A DNA stretch of 15,006 nt, from contig JAHFQF010000035.1 in NCBI GenBank assembly GCA_023266435.1, positions 1 to 15,006 on the forward strand. The letters are read 5' to 3'. Positions within the stretch are counted from its first letter, which is position 1, and each line of letters begins with the position of its first letter. The notes beneath the pieces were generated by a model that ran no database searches, was not told the DNA's origin, and was given only the letters and a program-made list of their open reading frames with translations. The stretch is from Legionellales bacterium. Lineage in GTDB: Bacteria > Pseudomonadota > Gammaproteobacteria > Berkiellales > Berkiellaceae. Below are positions 6,609 to 14,210 of the stretch, piece after piece. The position numbers and the translations under genes were made by a program.

Positions 6609-9083
6609 CTAATCAGTCGATGCGCAAGAGGTGGTATTGGTTGTGTGCCGACGATTTTTTTTACTAAAAGGAGTTAGCTCTTCTGCTGAAAAATCATCCA
6701 CAGCAATCACTTGGTCATGCCATTCTTTATAGGTAACCAATTGTTCAAATTCCTGCTGAGTAATAATGCTTTGCTGTAAAGCTTGCGTATAGACTTCCAT
6801 TTTATCCAGACTATTAATTTGCTGAGCTTTTATTGCTTGTTTGATTTTCTTTTCAATATGAAATAAATCACTTTTCATGAGTAAAGTGTATTCTAATTTT
6901 GCAACATAATCAGTTTCTGGTTGCCCAACGAACGTATTTTTAGTTAAACGTCGACGAGCCACATTAGATTCGGTCAGCAAAAAAGCGGCTTTACGGCAGG
7001 CACCATCACTAGGCTGATAATAATGGTTTCCAAACGGCATCACCCAAGCTTTCAGCAGTAAATTGAGTGGTTTGAGTGCAAAGTTATTTAAAAAATCTTG
7101 CATGCTTTTCCAAAAGTTGGCTAACAGGTGATCCATTGCAGGTTGTAACAGGGCTAAATCATCTTCTGGGAAACCCTGATCGTGAAATCTTTTTAAGCAG
7201 GTGCTGGCCATGTACATCATACTTAACATATCGCCTAAACGAGCAGACAGACTTTCTTTAAATTTCAGATTGCCCCCCAGTATTAAAAGCGAAAGATGAC
7301 TAATTAGGGCAAACGCGCTGGCGGCGCGATTTAATTTTTGGCAGTATCTTTGAATGATGCGTTGATCGGGAGCGCTACTGAAACGTCCGTCGGTGATGGC
7401 GAAAAATAGGCTTTTGCTGGCCATGCTTGCTGTCCAAGCGAACTGTTGCCACAATAACTGATCAAATTTTTCTAAATTTTTATTTTGGATGGCGGTAAAG
7501 AGTTCATACAAATAAGGATGGCAACGCATTGCTCCCTGACCAAAAATGATGAGAGAGCGTGTGAGAATATTTGCGCCTTCGACAGTAATCGAAACAGGGA
7601 CCCCTTGAAAACCTCTTGCTAATACATTGTTAGGCCCCATCATCACGGCTTTACCCCCATGGATATCCATGGTATCTACCGCAATTTGTCGTGCAAGCTC
7701 GGTCACATGACATTTCGCAATGGCGCTGGCAACGGCAGGTTTTTCACCGCAGTTAACACTGAAGGCGGTGAGGCTGCGAGTGGCTTCACTGATGTAGGTT
7801 TTATAAGCAATCCGTGCTAGCGCCTCTTGGATACCTTCAAAGACAACGATGCTTTGGCCAAATTGCTCACGAATACGACAATAAGCGCCACTGACTAAAG
7901 CAGCCAAACGCGCACCACCACTGGCTGAAGCAGGTAATGAAATCGCACGACCACAAGACAAACATTCCATGAGCATGCGCCACCCTTGTCCTACCATGTT
8001 TGGTCCACCAATCAAGTAGTGCAGGGGGATAAACACATCTTTACCTTGAGTAGGGCCATTTTGGAAACAGAGGGTTGCAGGCAAATGACGCCGCCCAATC
8101 TGAATGCCAGCTAGATTGGTAGGGATTAATGCGCAAGTAATCCCTAATGTCGATGTATTGCCGAGCAAGTGCTCTGGATCGTAGCATTGAAAAGCCAAGC
8201 CTAAGACTGTTGCAATTGGCGCCATGGTGATATAGCGTTTATTCCAATTTACTCTCACACCTAAAACCCGCTGCCCTTGAAAATCACCGTAACTAATGAT
8301 GCCGGTGTCTGGTATTTTACTGGCATCACTACCGGCATCCGGACTAGTTAGCGCAAAAGCAGGGATATCTATACCAGCAGCTAGGCGTGGCAGGTAATAA
8401 TTTTTTTGCTCTTCAGTCCCATAGTTCAATAATAATTCAGCGGGGCCTAAGGAGTTTGGAACTGTCACTGTTGTAGATAACACTGTGCTGCGGCTTGCTA
8501 ATTTTGCTGTGATTTCTGAATGACCAAAAGGTGTGAATCCTAAACCACCATATTCTTTAGGGATAGTTAGCCCAAAAAAGCCTTGGGCTTTCAGGTATTG
8601 CCAAACCTCAGTAGGTAAATCATATAATTCATGTGTGACTTGCCAGTCATCTGTCATTTGACAGACCGTCTCAACAGGGCCATCTAAAAAAGCTTGTTCT
8701 TCGGCAGTGAGTAACGGTTTAGGTGACTGAAACCAGCTGTCCCAATTGGGAGCCCCTTTAAAAAGTTCGCCTTCCCACCAAACGGTTCCCGCATCCAAGG
8801 CTGTTCTTTCTGTGTCTGACATCGTCGGCATATGGGATTGTAAGCGTTTGAGTAAGGGGTTGATGAGTTTATCTTTGCGAAACTCAGCATTTTGGTTGAG
8901 GAATATTGCGGCGCCAAATGCAACCCAGAGGACCAGTAAACATAACGTAGAGAAAGGAGCAAATAAAGTGACGATCAGCAGGGCGGAAACGAGGTAGCTC
9001 AGGGTTTTTGTTGTGGGATATTGTCGTATTGCAAGAAAAGACAAAGTGGCAAAGCAAAGTATTATCCAACTGAGCGTAATCAT
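6609..9083 (-). CDS. fadE: Acyl-CoA dehydrogenase FadE
   Basis: FadE oxidises acyl-CoA to trans-2-enoyl-CoA using FAD, the first step of each beta-oxidation round. The product matches E. coli FadE (814 residues) throughout. It opens with two hydrophobic N-terminal segments (about residues 1-65) that anchor it to the membrane. Then follow TVWWEGELFKGAPNW, TAEEQAFLDGPVE, VPNSLGPAELL, FALTSPDAGSDASKIPDTG, WNKRYIT, FQNGPTQGKDVF and GGPNMVGQGWRML. VEGANILTRSLIIFGQGA near residue 500 holds the conserved Glu of this family. Two ATGs compete: the one at 9092 overlaps the Shine-Dalgarno AAGGA, whereas ATG 9083 sits 8 nt after it and gives MITLSWII, close to E. coli MMILSIL. I chose 9083, giving 824 residues. 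The gene is intact, reads from the divergent region shared with the DUF945 gene, and ends 16 bp from the vWA-like gene. Confidence 0.95.
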   Translation of the reverse strand: MITLSWIILCFATLSFLAIRQYPTTKTLSYLVSALLIVTLFAPFSTLCLLVLWVAFGAAIFLNQNAEFRKDKLINPLLKRLQSHMPTMSDTERTALDAGTVWWEGELFKGAPNWDSWFQSPKPLLTAEEQAFLDGPVETVCQMTDDWQVTHELYDLPTEVWQYLKAQGFFGLTIPKEYGGLGFTPFGHSEITAKLASRSTVLSTTVTVPNSLGPAELLLNYGTEEQKNYYLPRLAAGIDIPAFALTSPDAGSDASKIPDTGIISYGDFQGQRVLGVRVNWNKRYITMAPIATVLGLAFQCYDPEHLLGNTSTLGITCALIPTNLAGIQIGRRHLPATLCFQNGPTQGKDVFIPLHYLIGGPNMVGQGWRMLMECLSCGRAISLPASASGGARLAALVSGAYCRIREQFGQSIVVFEGIQEALARIAYKTYISEATRSLTAFSVNCGEKPAVASAIAKCHVTELARQIAVDTMDIHGGKAVMMGPNNVLARGFQGVPVSITVEGANILTRSLIIFGQGAMRCHPYLYELFTAIQNKNLEKFDQLLWQQFAWTASMASKSLFFAITDGRFSSAPDQRIIQRYCQKLNRAASAFALISHLSLLILGGNLKFKESLSARLGDMLSMMYMASTCLKRFHDQGFPEDDLALLQPAMDHLLANFWKSMQDFLNNFALKPLNLLLKAWVMPFGNHYYQPSDGACRKAAFLLTESNVARRRLTKNTFVGQPETDYVAKLEYTLLMKSDLFHIEKKIKQAIKAQQINSLDKMEVYTQALQQSIITQQEFEQLVTYKEWHDQVIAVDDFSAEELTPFSKKNRRHTTNTTSCASTD

Positions 9084-9137
9084 GCGTGTCATCCTTATCA
9101 GGGGTTCAAGTTAATTATCCTTTTCCGAGCAGCAATC

Positions 9138-9166
9138 ATTATATGCATTTTTTTGTTAACTGTCTG
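9138..9166 (-). promoter_or_regulatory. Candidate sigma-70 promoter of fadE
   Basis: On the minus strand CAGACA (complement of 9161-9166, 4 of 6 matches to TTGACA) is followed after 17 nt by a perfect TATAAT (complement of 9138-9143). This would start transcription near 9131 and leave a leader of about 48 nt before the fadE ATG. Spacing and the perfect -10 make it the best promoter in this gap. Confidence 0.6.
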
Positions 9167-9168
9167 CC

Positions 9169-9183
9169 AGCATAGTCTATGCT
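9169..9183. promoter_or_regulatory. Perfect palindrome AGCATAG-T-CTATGCT, candidate operator
   Basis: Seven bases on each side of a central T are exactly complementary. The palindrome lies just upstream of the -35 of the proposed fadE promoter, and 28 bp before the start of the divergent DUF945-family gene. This is where a regulator of one or both genes would bind. It does not resemble the E. coli FadR operator (AACTGGTCNGACCAGTT), so the regulator, if any, is unknown. Confidence 0.4.
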
Positions 9184-9210
9184 CAAAGAGGGCATGCGGG
9201 GATATTTTTC

Positions 9211-10608
9211 ATGCGAACAAAAACACAAATAAAAGTTATAATACTTGCTATTGGGCTTGCAGCGTCCTTACCTGTTATTTTTGGGATACTGCTGTACCAG
9301 CAACAAATCGCTTGCATGAACACCTGGGCAGAGAAACAGGGGGTTAAAGTCACTGAGGTTACTTATCAGCGCTCCTGGAGGCATTCTAGCTCTGAGTATC
9401 AGCTGTATTATCCATTTTCTGAGATTCCTTCGGAGTTACATGCTTTTTTCGGGGCAATGACGTTAAAGAGTCCCGCGTACTCTCCTGGTCTTGAGCTCAT
9501 TGCACGTTACGAATGGGAGCATGGACCATGGTTTTTTGGAAAATTAGCGCGAGGCCACTTAAAAATTCTATTGCCGCTTGGGGTATCCAAAGAGCCGATC
9601 TTATTGGCTACCATACAAATGAATGTGCAGTGGAATGGTGCTGTAAAAGGTGACTTTGATATTTCACAATTGAAATTACAAACGCAGGACGAGGCGCATA
9701 CCTTAATGATTGGCAAAGGGGCGGGGGATTTCAAGTATCGGAGTGATGTTCACTGGCATACGCACATTCAGTTAGATGCGCTAGCCTATGAGGAATATCA
9801 ACTACCACTGTACCGTCTAGAATCTTTGAGCATAGATAAGCATCAAGCGTATTATCCTGCCATAGATTGGTTAGGTTCCTCACACCTTAAATTAAATGAA
9901 TTAAAGTTCATGATGCACCAGAATCCCTGGTTATTAAAAAAGATTTCCTCCGAAACCAATACACAATTGGTTGGCAAAAACATAAATGTTAACTGGCTAG
10001 CAAATATTGGTTCTATCATGTTGGATCAAGGTCGATATGGCCCCCTACAAATTGAAGTATCAGCAGAGAACATTGATCCTGCAGCATGGAAGACTGGCGC
10101 TCAACTGATCAAAAGCTTTAGTCAAAATAATGCGACCTTCGTCACCTTACAAGAAATCAGTGGGTTTTCAGATTTCATTGCACAGTGGATGTCACAAGAG
10201 CCTCAGGTGGCATTAAATCATTTAAGTATTCAAACACCGCAAGGAGAGGTTAAACTCCACGGGACATTGAATACAAAAATGTTGCCAAAAAGTACTGAAC
10301 ATACTACAGCAGACTGGTTACAAGCGCTTCAGCTCAAGCTAGATATTGTGGTTTCTAAGAAACTATTAGAATCTCTCATGCTAGATTATTCTTCACAACG
10401 GCTCAAACAATCGCATCCTGAATGGAATACCGAGCAGCTGCAAGTAGGTGCACAACAAAGCATGATGAATCTATTACAAATCTGGTTAGAAAAACAATGG
10501 ATAGTAGAGAAAGACAATCAATATCAGTTGAATATACACTTTGAAAACGCAATCTTACGACTCAATAACCAGATAGTCAGCAGTGCAGACTTTCGGATGC
10601 AATCCTAG
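9211..10608 (+). CDS. YdgA-like DUF945 family protein
   Basis: The 465-residue product starts at ATG 9211 with GGGGA 8 nt upstream. An N-terminal hydrophobic segment (residues about 8-28, IKVIILAIGLAASLPVIFGI) is followed directly by a long soluble part. It would thus be anchored in the inner membrane and exposed to the periplasm. VTEVTYQRSWRHSSSEYQL resembles the tyrosine-x-arginine-serine-tryptophan segment of YdgA relatives, and EHGPWFFGKLARG the His-Gly-Pro motif of the family; E. coli YdgA has about 500 residues. The rest is beta-rich with repeated amphipathic strands and ends in a short helix plus strand. No catalytic motif is visible and the biochemical role of the family is not established. 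It is a single gene between divergent fadE and hsp20. Confidence 0.8.
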   Translation: MRTKTQIKVIILAIGLAASLPVIFGILLYQQQIACMNTWAEKQGVKVTEVTYQRSWRHSSSEYQLYYPFSEIPSELHAFFGAMTLKSPAYSPGLELIARYEWEHGPWFFGKLARGHLKILLPLGVSKEPILLATIQMNVQWNGAVKGDFDISQLKLQTQDEAHTLMIGKGAGDFKYRSDVHWHTHIQLDALAYEEYQLPLYRLESLSIDKHQAYYPAIDWLGSSHLKLNELKFMMHQNPWLLKKISSETNTQLVGKNINVNWLANIGSIMLDQGRYGPLQIEVSAENIDPAAWKTGAQLIKSFSQNNATFVTLQEISGFSDFIAQWMSQEPQVALNHLSIQTPQGEVKLHGTLNTKMLPKSTEHTTADWLQALQLKLDIVVSKKLLESLMLDYSSQRLKQSHPEWNTEQLQVGAQQSMMNLLQIWLEKQWIVEKDNQYQLNIHFENAILRLNNQIVSSADFRMQS

Positions 10609-10610
10609 GC

Positions 10611-10629
10611 GCCGCGGTTTATCCGTGGC
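10611..10629 (+). terminator. Hairpin just after the DUF945 gene
   Basis: GCCGCGG (10611-10617) pairs with CCGTGGC (10623-10629) with one G-T wobble around the loop TTTAT, starting two bases after the stop codon. An overlapping alternative, CGTGG-CAT-CCACG, uses the right arm. No T-run follows, so it may be a Rho-assisted or weak stop, or an mRNA 3'-end stabiliser. Confidence 0.4.
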
Positions 10630-10676
10630 ATCCACGCAGTTCAATCTCGCTAGGCTAAAAAATTTTCATTGTCAGA

Positions 10677-10702
10677 CTTGAAATCTATCCCCCCATCCCC
10701 AT
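10677..10702 (+). promoter_or_regulatory. Sigma-32 (RpoH) heat-shock promoter of hsp20
   Basis: CTTGAAA (10677-10683), a 13-nt spacer and CCCCAT (10697-10702, continuing as ATT) form a full match to the sigma-32 consensus CTTGAAA / CCCCATnT. The spacing equals that of E. coli dnaK P1. Transcription would begin near 10709-10712, giving a leader of about 50 nt that contains a small stem GCAC-AGTT-GTGC. The longer open frame that reaches back to 10669 would run through this promoter, which supports the internal ATG at 10759. Confidence 0.9.
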
Positions 10703-10758
10703 ATTCCATACTGAGACGGCACAGTTGTGCGTATTTAAACGAGTATAGGAGAAGTAAT

Positions 10759-11193
10759 ATGTCTATCATGAAATGGTATCCAAAAACCTCATTATTACAG
10801 CAATTACAACAGGATCTCTGGGATGTGATGGCTACAGAGAGTAGGGACTTAGATACGATGAGCCAATGGCTTCCTAAAATTGATATTCAGGAAAAAGATA
10901 AAGCGTTTATTGTGAGTTTAGAAGTGCCTGGAGTTTCTCCAAAAGACATAGAAGTGAATATGGAGGGCAATAAACTGATGGTAAAAGGAGAGAAGAAACA
11001 TGCTTATGAAAACAATGGTCAAGGTGTGTATCGCATGGAGCGGAATTATGGCAGTTTCTATCGCGAATTTACTTTGCCTAAAACAGTGAATGGCGACAAT
11101 ATTCAAGCAAGCTGTCAGCATGGTGTGTTGACTTTGGAAATCCCAAAAGCTGAAAAGTCTATCAGTCGTCAGATCGCTATTGAAGAGATCTAA
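10759..11193 (+). CDS. hsp20: Small heat-shock protein, Hsp20/alpha-crystallin family
   Basis: Small heat-shock proteins are ATP-independent holdases that bind unfolding proteins and pass them to DnaK/ClpB; they act as cytoplasmic oligomers. The 144-residue product starts at ATG 10759, with AGGAGA 6 nt upstream. A short N-terminal arm (1-37) precedes the alpha-crystallin domain. That domain runs from LPKIDIQEKDKAFIVSLEVPG through the strand GNKLMVKGEKK and the loop YRMERNYGSFYREFTLP to HGVLTLEIPKAE, the family's G-x-L signature. The tail RQIAIEEI carries an I-x-I motif for oligomer contacts. It is a monocistronic unit with its own sigma-32 promoter and a hairpin right after the stop. It resembles the Legionella stress protein GspA in size, but orthology is unproven. 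Confidence 0.93.
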   Translation: MSIMKWYPKTSLLQQLQQDLWDVMATESRDLDTMSQWLPKIDIQEKDKAFIVSLEVPGVSPKDIEVNMEGNKLMVKGEKKHAYENNGQGVYRMERNYGSFYREFTLPKTVNGDNIQASCQHGVLTLEIPKAEKSISRQIAIEEI

Positions 11194-11212
11194 AAACTCC
11201 TGTTCGGAGTTT
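11194..11212 (+). terminator. Hairpin terminator of hsp20, also hairpin repeat copy 2
   Basis: AAACTCC (11194-11200) and GGAGTTT (11206-11212) form a perfect 7-bp stem with loop TGTTC, starting directly after the TAA stop. The A-rich 5' arm and TTT of the 3' arm give the usual intrinsic terminator shape, although the T-run is short. It shares the AAAACTCC-N5-GGAGTT...CTGA pattern with the block at 4421-4446. Confidence 0.6.
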
Positions 11213-11241
11213 CTGAATAAAGCTAAATGGAATGATGTCTA

Positions 11242-11336
11242 GGCAGGACGGGGATCTATTTTGAGACCAATTGGCGCAGGGATGCGCCATTTGTAGCCAT
11301 GGATGGCGCTGTCGAAAAATAGATCCCCGGCTTGCC
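11242..11336. repeat. 95-bp inverted-repeat element (MITE-like or structured RNA)
   Basis: The outer arms 11242-11262 and 11316-11336 are inverted repeats that match at 19 of 21 positions by my count; the inner 13 (GGGGATCTATTTT against AAAATAGATCCCC) are perfect. Inside, TGGCGCA (11272-11278) and TGCGCCA (11283-11289) form a second perfect stem with loop GGGA. A third block TGGCGC (11304-11309) could pair with the same right arm instead. There is no transposase. A minus-strand frame of 67 codons (11239-11442) crosses it but looks like translated repeat DNA. It sits between hsp20 and mutS. Confidence 0.65.
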
Positions 11337-11362
11337 ACAAAAGACTGTGCTTCTCTTCTGTA

Positions 11363-11388
11363 AAAACTTCGAACTGGGGTTCTAAAAG
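11363..11388. repeat. Hairpin repeat, copy 3 (AAAACTTC-N5-GGGGTTCT type)
   Basis: The block reads AAAACTTCGAACTGGGGTTC and then TAAAAG. It matches the block at 4421-4446 at 21 of 26 positions by my count. Its stem is weaker because two pairs are T-G wobbles. It lies 27 bp past the right arm of the 95-bp inverted-repeat element, while copy 2 lies just before the left arm. Confidence 0.4.
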
Positions 11389-11410
11389 AACGCTTGGTTT
11401 GAAGTTAAAG

Positions 11411-11437
11411 CAAGTCCCCTCGTTTAGAGGGGACTTG
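11411..11437 (-). terminator. Strong terminator-like hairpin after mutS
   Basis: CAAGTCCCCTC (11411-11421) and GAGGGGACTTG (11427-11437) form a perfect 11-bp stem with a 5-nt loop, one base after the mutS TGA (complement of 11439-11441). Read on the minus strand the hairpin is followed by CTTTAACTTC, a poor T-run. This is the most stable stem in the window and most likely ends mutS transcription. Confidence 0.7.
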
Positions 11438-11438
11438 T

Positions 11439-14027
11439 TCATTCATCATAGCTGGCTAGACTCTCTGCTGCGTGCTCGGCCATGGCCTTTAATGCATGCA
11501 GGGTATTGAGTGCAGCCAGTGGAGTGAGTGTCTCGATAGAGAGAGTTTGCAGTTGCTGTTGTAGTGCTTTTAGTTGAGTTTCTTCAGCATTTTCCTGCTT
11601 AGGCGCGGATGGTGCTTTGTGTATGGGTTGAGGTTTGATTGGGCTCTGCTCTAGGGTTTTTAATTTTTCTTTGGCATGATCTAAGACAGCAATTGGAATA
11701 CCGGCTAATTTTGCCACATGGATACCGTAACTTTGACTTGCTGGACCAGGTGCTACTTTATGTAAAAATACAATATTCCCTGCATGTGCTTTAGCAGTCA
11801 CATGTACATTTTGAATGGCCGGATATTGGTCGGCGAGATGGGTGAGCTCAAAATAGTGAGTAGAAAAAAGGGTCAGTGCTTGTTGTACCATAGCTAAATG
11901 ATAAGCTGTTGCAAATGCTAGCGAGAGGCCATCAAAAGTACTGGTTCCTCGACCAATTTCATCTATAATGACTAGGGATTTTTCGGTTGCATACCGTAAA
12001 ATCTGTGCTGTTTCAGTCATCTCTACCATGAAGGTAGATTGGCCTTGTGCTAACTCATCACTGGCACCAATGCGTGTAAAAATACGATCAATAGGCCCTA
12101 TTGTTGCACTCTCCGCAGGAACAAAAGAACCAATATGTGCCAATAAAACCAAGTGAGCAATTTGACGCATGTAGGTGGATTTCCCACCCATATTTGGGCC
12201 TGTGATCAACAGCATGCGGGTATTGGTATTGAGCGTGCAATCATTGGCGATGAAAGGCCGGCTACTGTAATGTTCGACCACCAAATGTCGACTTCTGTGA
12301 ATGGAGAGTCCCGAGTCTTGGCTAAAGGTTGGGGCTTGTAAGTGAAATTTTTCAGCATTATTTGCAAAGGCGGTGAGTACATCCAACGTAGTAATGGCAA
12401 GACTACTGACCTTTAATACGGCAATAGACTGGCATAAGATTTCCAATAAGGCTTGATATAAAGCTTTTTCTTTGGCTAAGGCATCCGCTTGTGCGGATAG
12501 GATTTTATCCTCATAGTCTTTGAGCTCTGATGTGATAAAGCGCTCAGCATTTTTCAGGGTTTGGCGTCGCATGTAATGCGTTGGTGCTTTGTCTGCTTGT
12601 CCGCGGCTGATTTCAATATAAAAGCCATGGATTTTATTGTAATCCACTTTCAGTGTTTGAATGCCAGTCTTTTCTTTTTCTTCTCTTTCTAATTGGGTTA
12701 AAAAATCTTGTTGATTACTGCTCAGTTTTTTTAAAATATCTAATTCTGTATCGTAACCAAAGGCAATGACCCCACCTTCTCGCACGAGATTAGGAGGATT
12801 ATCCACGATGGCAGATTCTAAGAGTGTGACTAGCGTGGGGTGCTCGCCAATGGCTTTGGCAATAGATCGCAAATAAGGGTCACGCACGGTATGTAAGGCT
12901 GCCTGTAATGCAGGCAGTTGTTGTAATGCTTGTCTCAGTTTAACCAAGTCTCTAGGGCGTGCAGTTTGTAAAGCAATGCGTGATAAAACGCGCTCTAAAT
13001 CGCCAATTTGTTTTAATAAAGGAGCAAGATCGTGCATGAGATCCGCTTCTAAGATTTCCTGTACTGAGCCTAAACGATGTTGGATTTTTTTGTGATCGCG
13101 CAGAGGGTGATGTAGCCATGTTTGTAATTGTCGCGATCCCATCGCTGTTTGGCAACAGTCTAATATATCTAATAACGTGTATTTGGTATCCCCTTTCAGT
13201 GACTGCGTCAGCTCTAATTGACGGCGACTTTGAGGATCTAGTCCAATGTAGTCTTGTTCATTGATTACATGGCATTGATTTAAATGAGGAAGAGCACATT
13301 TTTGTGTGGCTCTTAAATAATTTAACAAGCAACCTGCCGCAGCAACAGCATCTGGTATGGTGTCACAGCCAAAGGCTCTTAAATGCTCTGTATTGAATTG
13401 TTCGCAAAGCAAACGTTCTGCTTGAGCAGGCTCAAAAGCGTGTGGTGGTTGGGGCCGAGTCTGCCAGGCGCCTTGATACATGGTATCAGATAAGGTAGTA
13501 GATAATAAAAGCTCTGTGATCGGTAAACGATGGAGTGCGGAAATCACTTCTTCTTGTGATTTAAATTGTTGTAATTTTAATTGCCCTTTAGCTAATTCAC
13601 AGTAAGCAAAACCAAAGTTATCAGCATTTTTCCATAAGGCAGCTACCATCACAGACTGCTTCTCATCAAGCAGCGCTTCTTCAGTTACAGTACCTGGTGT
13701 CAGCACTCGAACCACTTCGCGTGTGACAGGACCTTTGTTATTCACTTCACCGACTTGCTCGCAAATTGCAACCGATTCACCTAACTTGATCAGTTTGGCT
13801 AAATAATTTTCTGCGGCATGGAAAGGCAGGCCAGCCATGGGTATGGGTTCACCTGCTGACTGTCCTCTTGCGGTGAGTGTTAAGTCCAGTAAACGCGCGC
13901 CTTTTTTTGCATCGTCATAAAACAACTCATAAAAATCACCCATGCGATAAAATAAGAGCATTTCGCGATATTGATTTTTTATTTGCCAATACTGTTGCAT
14001 CATTGGGGTATGTTGAATCGCAGACAT
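11439..14027 (-). CDS. mutS: DNA mismatch repair protein MutS
   Basis: MutS recognises mismatches and small loops in new DNA and, with ATP, recruits MutL to start strand-specific repair. The 862-residue product (853 in E. coli) starts at ATG 14027, with AGGAA about 6 nt upstream. The mismatch-contact motif F32-Y33-E34 is in GDFYELF. The connector, lever and clamp regions follow. The ATPase domain has Walker A GPNMGGKST near residue 610, Walker B and signature IIDEIGRGTSTFDG, and the switch histidine region LFSTHYFELT. After a Pro/Lys-rich linker (about 790-815) comes a helical tail (LAALNTLHALKAMAEHAAESL) like the tetramerisation tail of MutS. It is single in its transcription unit and divergent from recA. 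No motif is missing. Confidence 0.97.
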   Translation of the reverse strand: MSAIQHTPMMQQYWQIKNQYREMLLFYRMGDFYELFYDDAKKGARLLDLTLTARGQSAGEPIPMAGLPFHAAENYLAKLIKLGESVAICEQVGEVNNKGPVTREVVRVLTPGTVTEEALLDEKQSVMVAALWKNADNFGFAYCELAKGQLKLQQFKSQEEVISALHRLPITELLLSTTLSDTMYQGAWQTRPQPPHAFEPAQAERLLCEQFNTEHLRAFGCDTIPDAVAAAGCLLNYLRATQKCALPHLNQCHVINEQDYIGLDPQSRRQLELTQSLKGDTKYTLLDILDCCQTAMGSRQLQTWLHHPLRDHKKIQHRLGSVQEILEADLMHDLAPLLKQIGDLERVLSRIALQTARPRDLVKLRQALQQLPALQAALHTVRDPYLRSIAKAIGEHPTLVTLLESAIVDNPPNLVREGGVIAFGYDTELDILKKLSSNQQDFLTQLEREEKEKTGIQTLKVDYNKIHGFYIEISRGQADKAPTHYMRRQTLKNAERFITSELKDYEDKILSAQADALAKEKALYQALLEILCQSIAVLKVSSLAITTLDVLTAFANNAEKFHLQAPTFSQDSGLSIHRSRHLVVEHYSSRPFIANDCTLNTNTRMLLITGPNMGGKSTYMRQIAHLVLLAHIGSFVPAESATIGPIDRIFTRIGASDELAQGQSTFMVEMTETAQILRYATEKSLVIIDEIGRGTSTFDGLSLAFATAYHLAMVQQALTLFSTHYFELTHLADQYPAIQNVHVTAKAHAGNIVFLHKVAPGPASQSYGIHVAKLAGIPIAVLDHAKEKLKTLEQSPIKPQPIHKAPSAPKQENAEETQLKALQQQLQTLSIETLTPLAALNTLHALKAMAEHAAESLASYDE

Positions 14028-14061
14028 ACAGATTCCTGTTACGAGTAATTATTTTTTTGCT

Positions 14062-14067
14062 ATTGTA
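14062..14067 (-). promoter_or_regulatory. Possible -10 box for mutS
   Basis: On the minus strand TACAAT (complement of 14062-14067, 5 of 6 matches to TATAAT) lies 35 nt upstream of the mutS ATG. No recognisable -35 is found 16-18 nt upstream, so this is only a weak suggestion. Confidence 0.3.
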
Positions 14068-14137
14068 CTGCAAAAACTTTAGTTTGGGGTTTTAGATAGG
14101 TTGCAAAGCAGCATCAAGTGTTAGCATTAAAAACAGG

Positions 14138-14153
14138 CTGGCTAAATTTACAG
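14138..14153 (+). promoter_or_regulatory. LexA-box-like site CTG-N10-CAG before recA
   Basis: CTGG-CTAAATTT-ACAG keeps the invariant CTG-N10-CAG core of the E. coli LexA operator, and differs from CTGT-N8-ACAG at one base. It has an AT-rich centre and lies 57 bp before the recA start. It overlaps the place where a -35 would be for the -10-like AATAAT at 14162-14167 (5 of 6). The outer TA bases of the E. coli consensus are absent, so it may be a weak or decayed SOS box, or chance. Confidence 0.35.
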
Positions 14154-14210
14154 GGAAGTGTAATAATATATTTAAGAGCAAAGTAAATTAATATTTGAAG
14201 GAGCAGAATG

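Noticed and set aside
10669..10758. N-terminal extension of hsp20 by 30 codons
   Set aside because: It would translate the sigma-32 promoter itself; the ATG at 10759 has a good ribosome site and fits the family length.
10709..10758. RNA thermometer in the hsp20 leader
   Set aside because: I find only a 4-bp stem (GCAC-AGTT-GTGC) and nothing complementary to the AGGAGA ribosome site, so neither a fourU nor a ROSE-type thermometer is supported.
11239..11442. 67-codon minus-strand frame after mutS
   Set aside because: It begins inside the mutS end/terminator stem and runs through the inverted-repeat element; it looks like translated repeat DNA, not a gene.
14073..14100. Fourth copy of the AAAACTTC...GGGGTT hairpin block upstream of mutS
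   Set aside because: Only about 16 of 26 positions agree with the 11363 copy and the stem is not kept, so chance similarity in AT-rich DNA is as likely.
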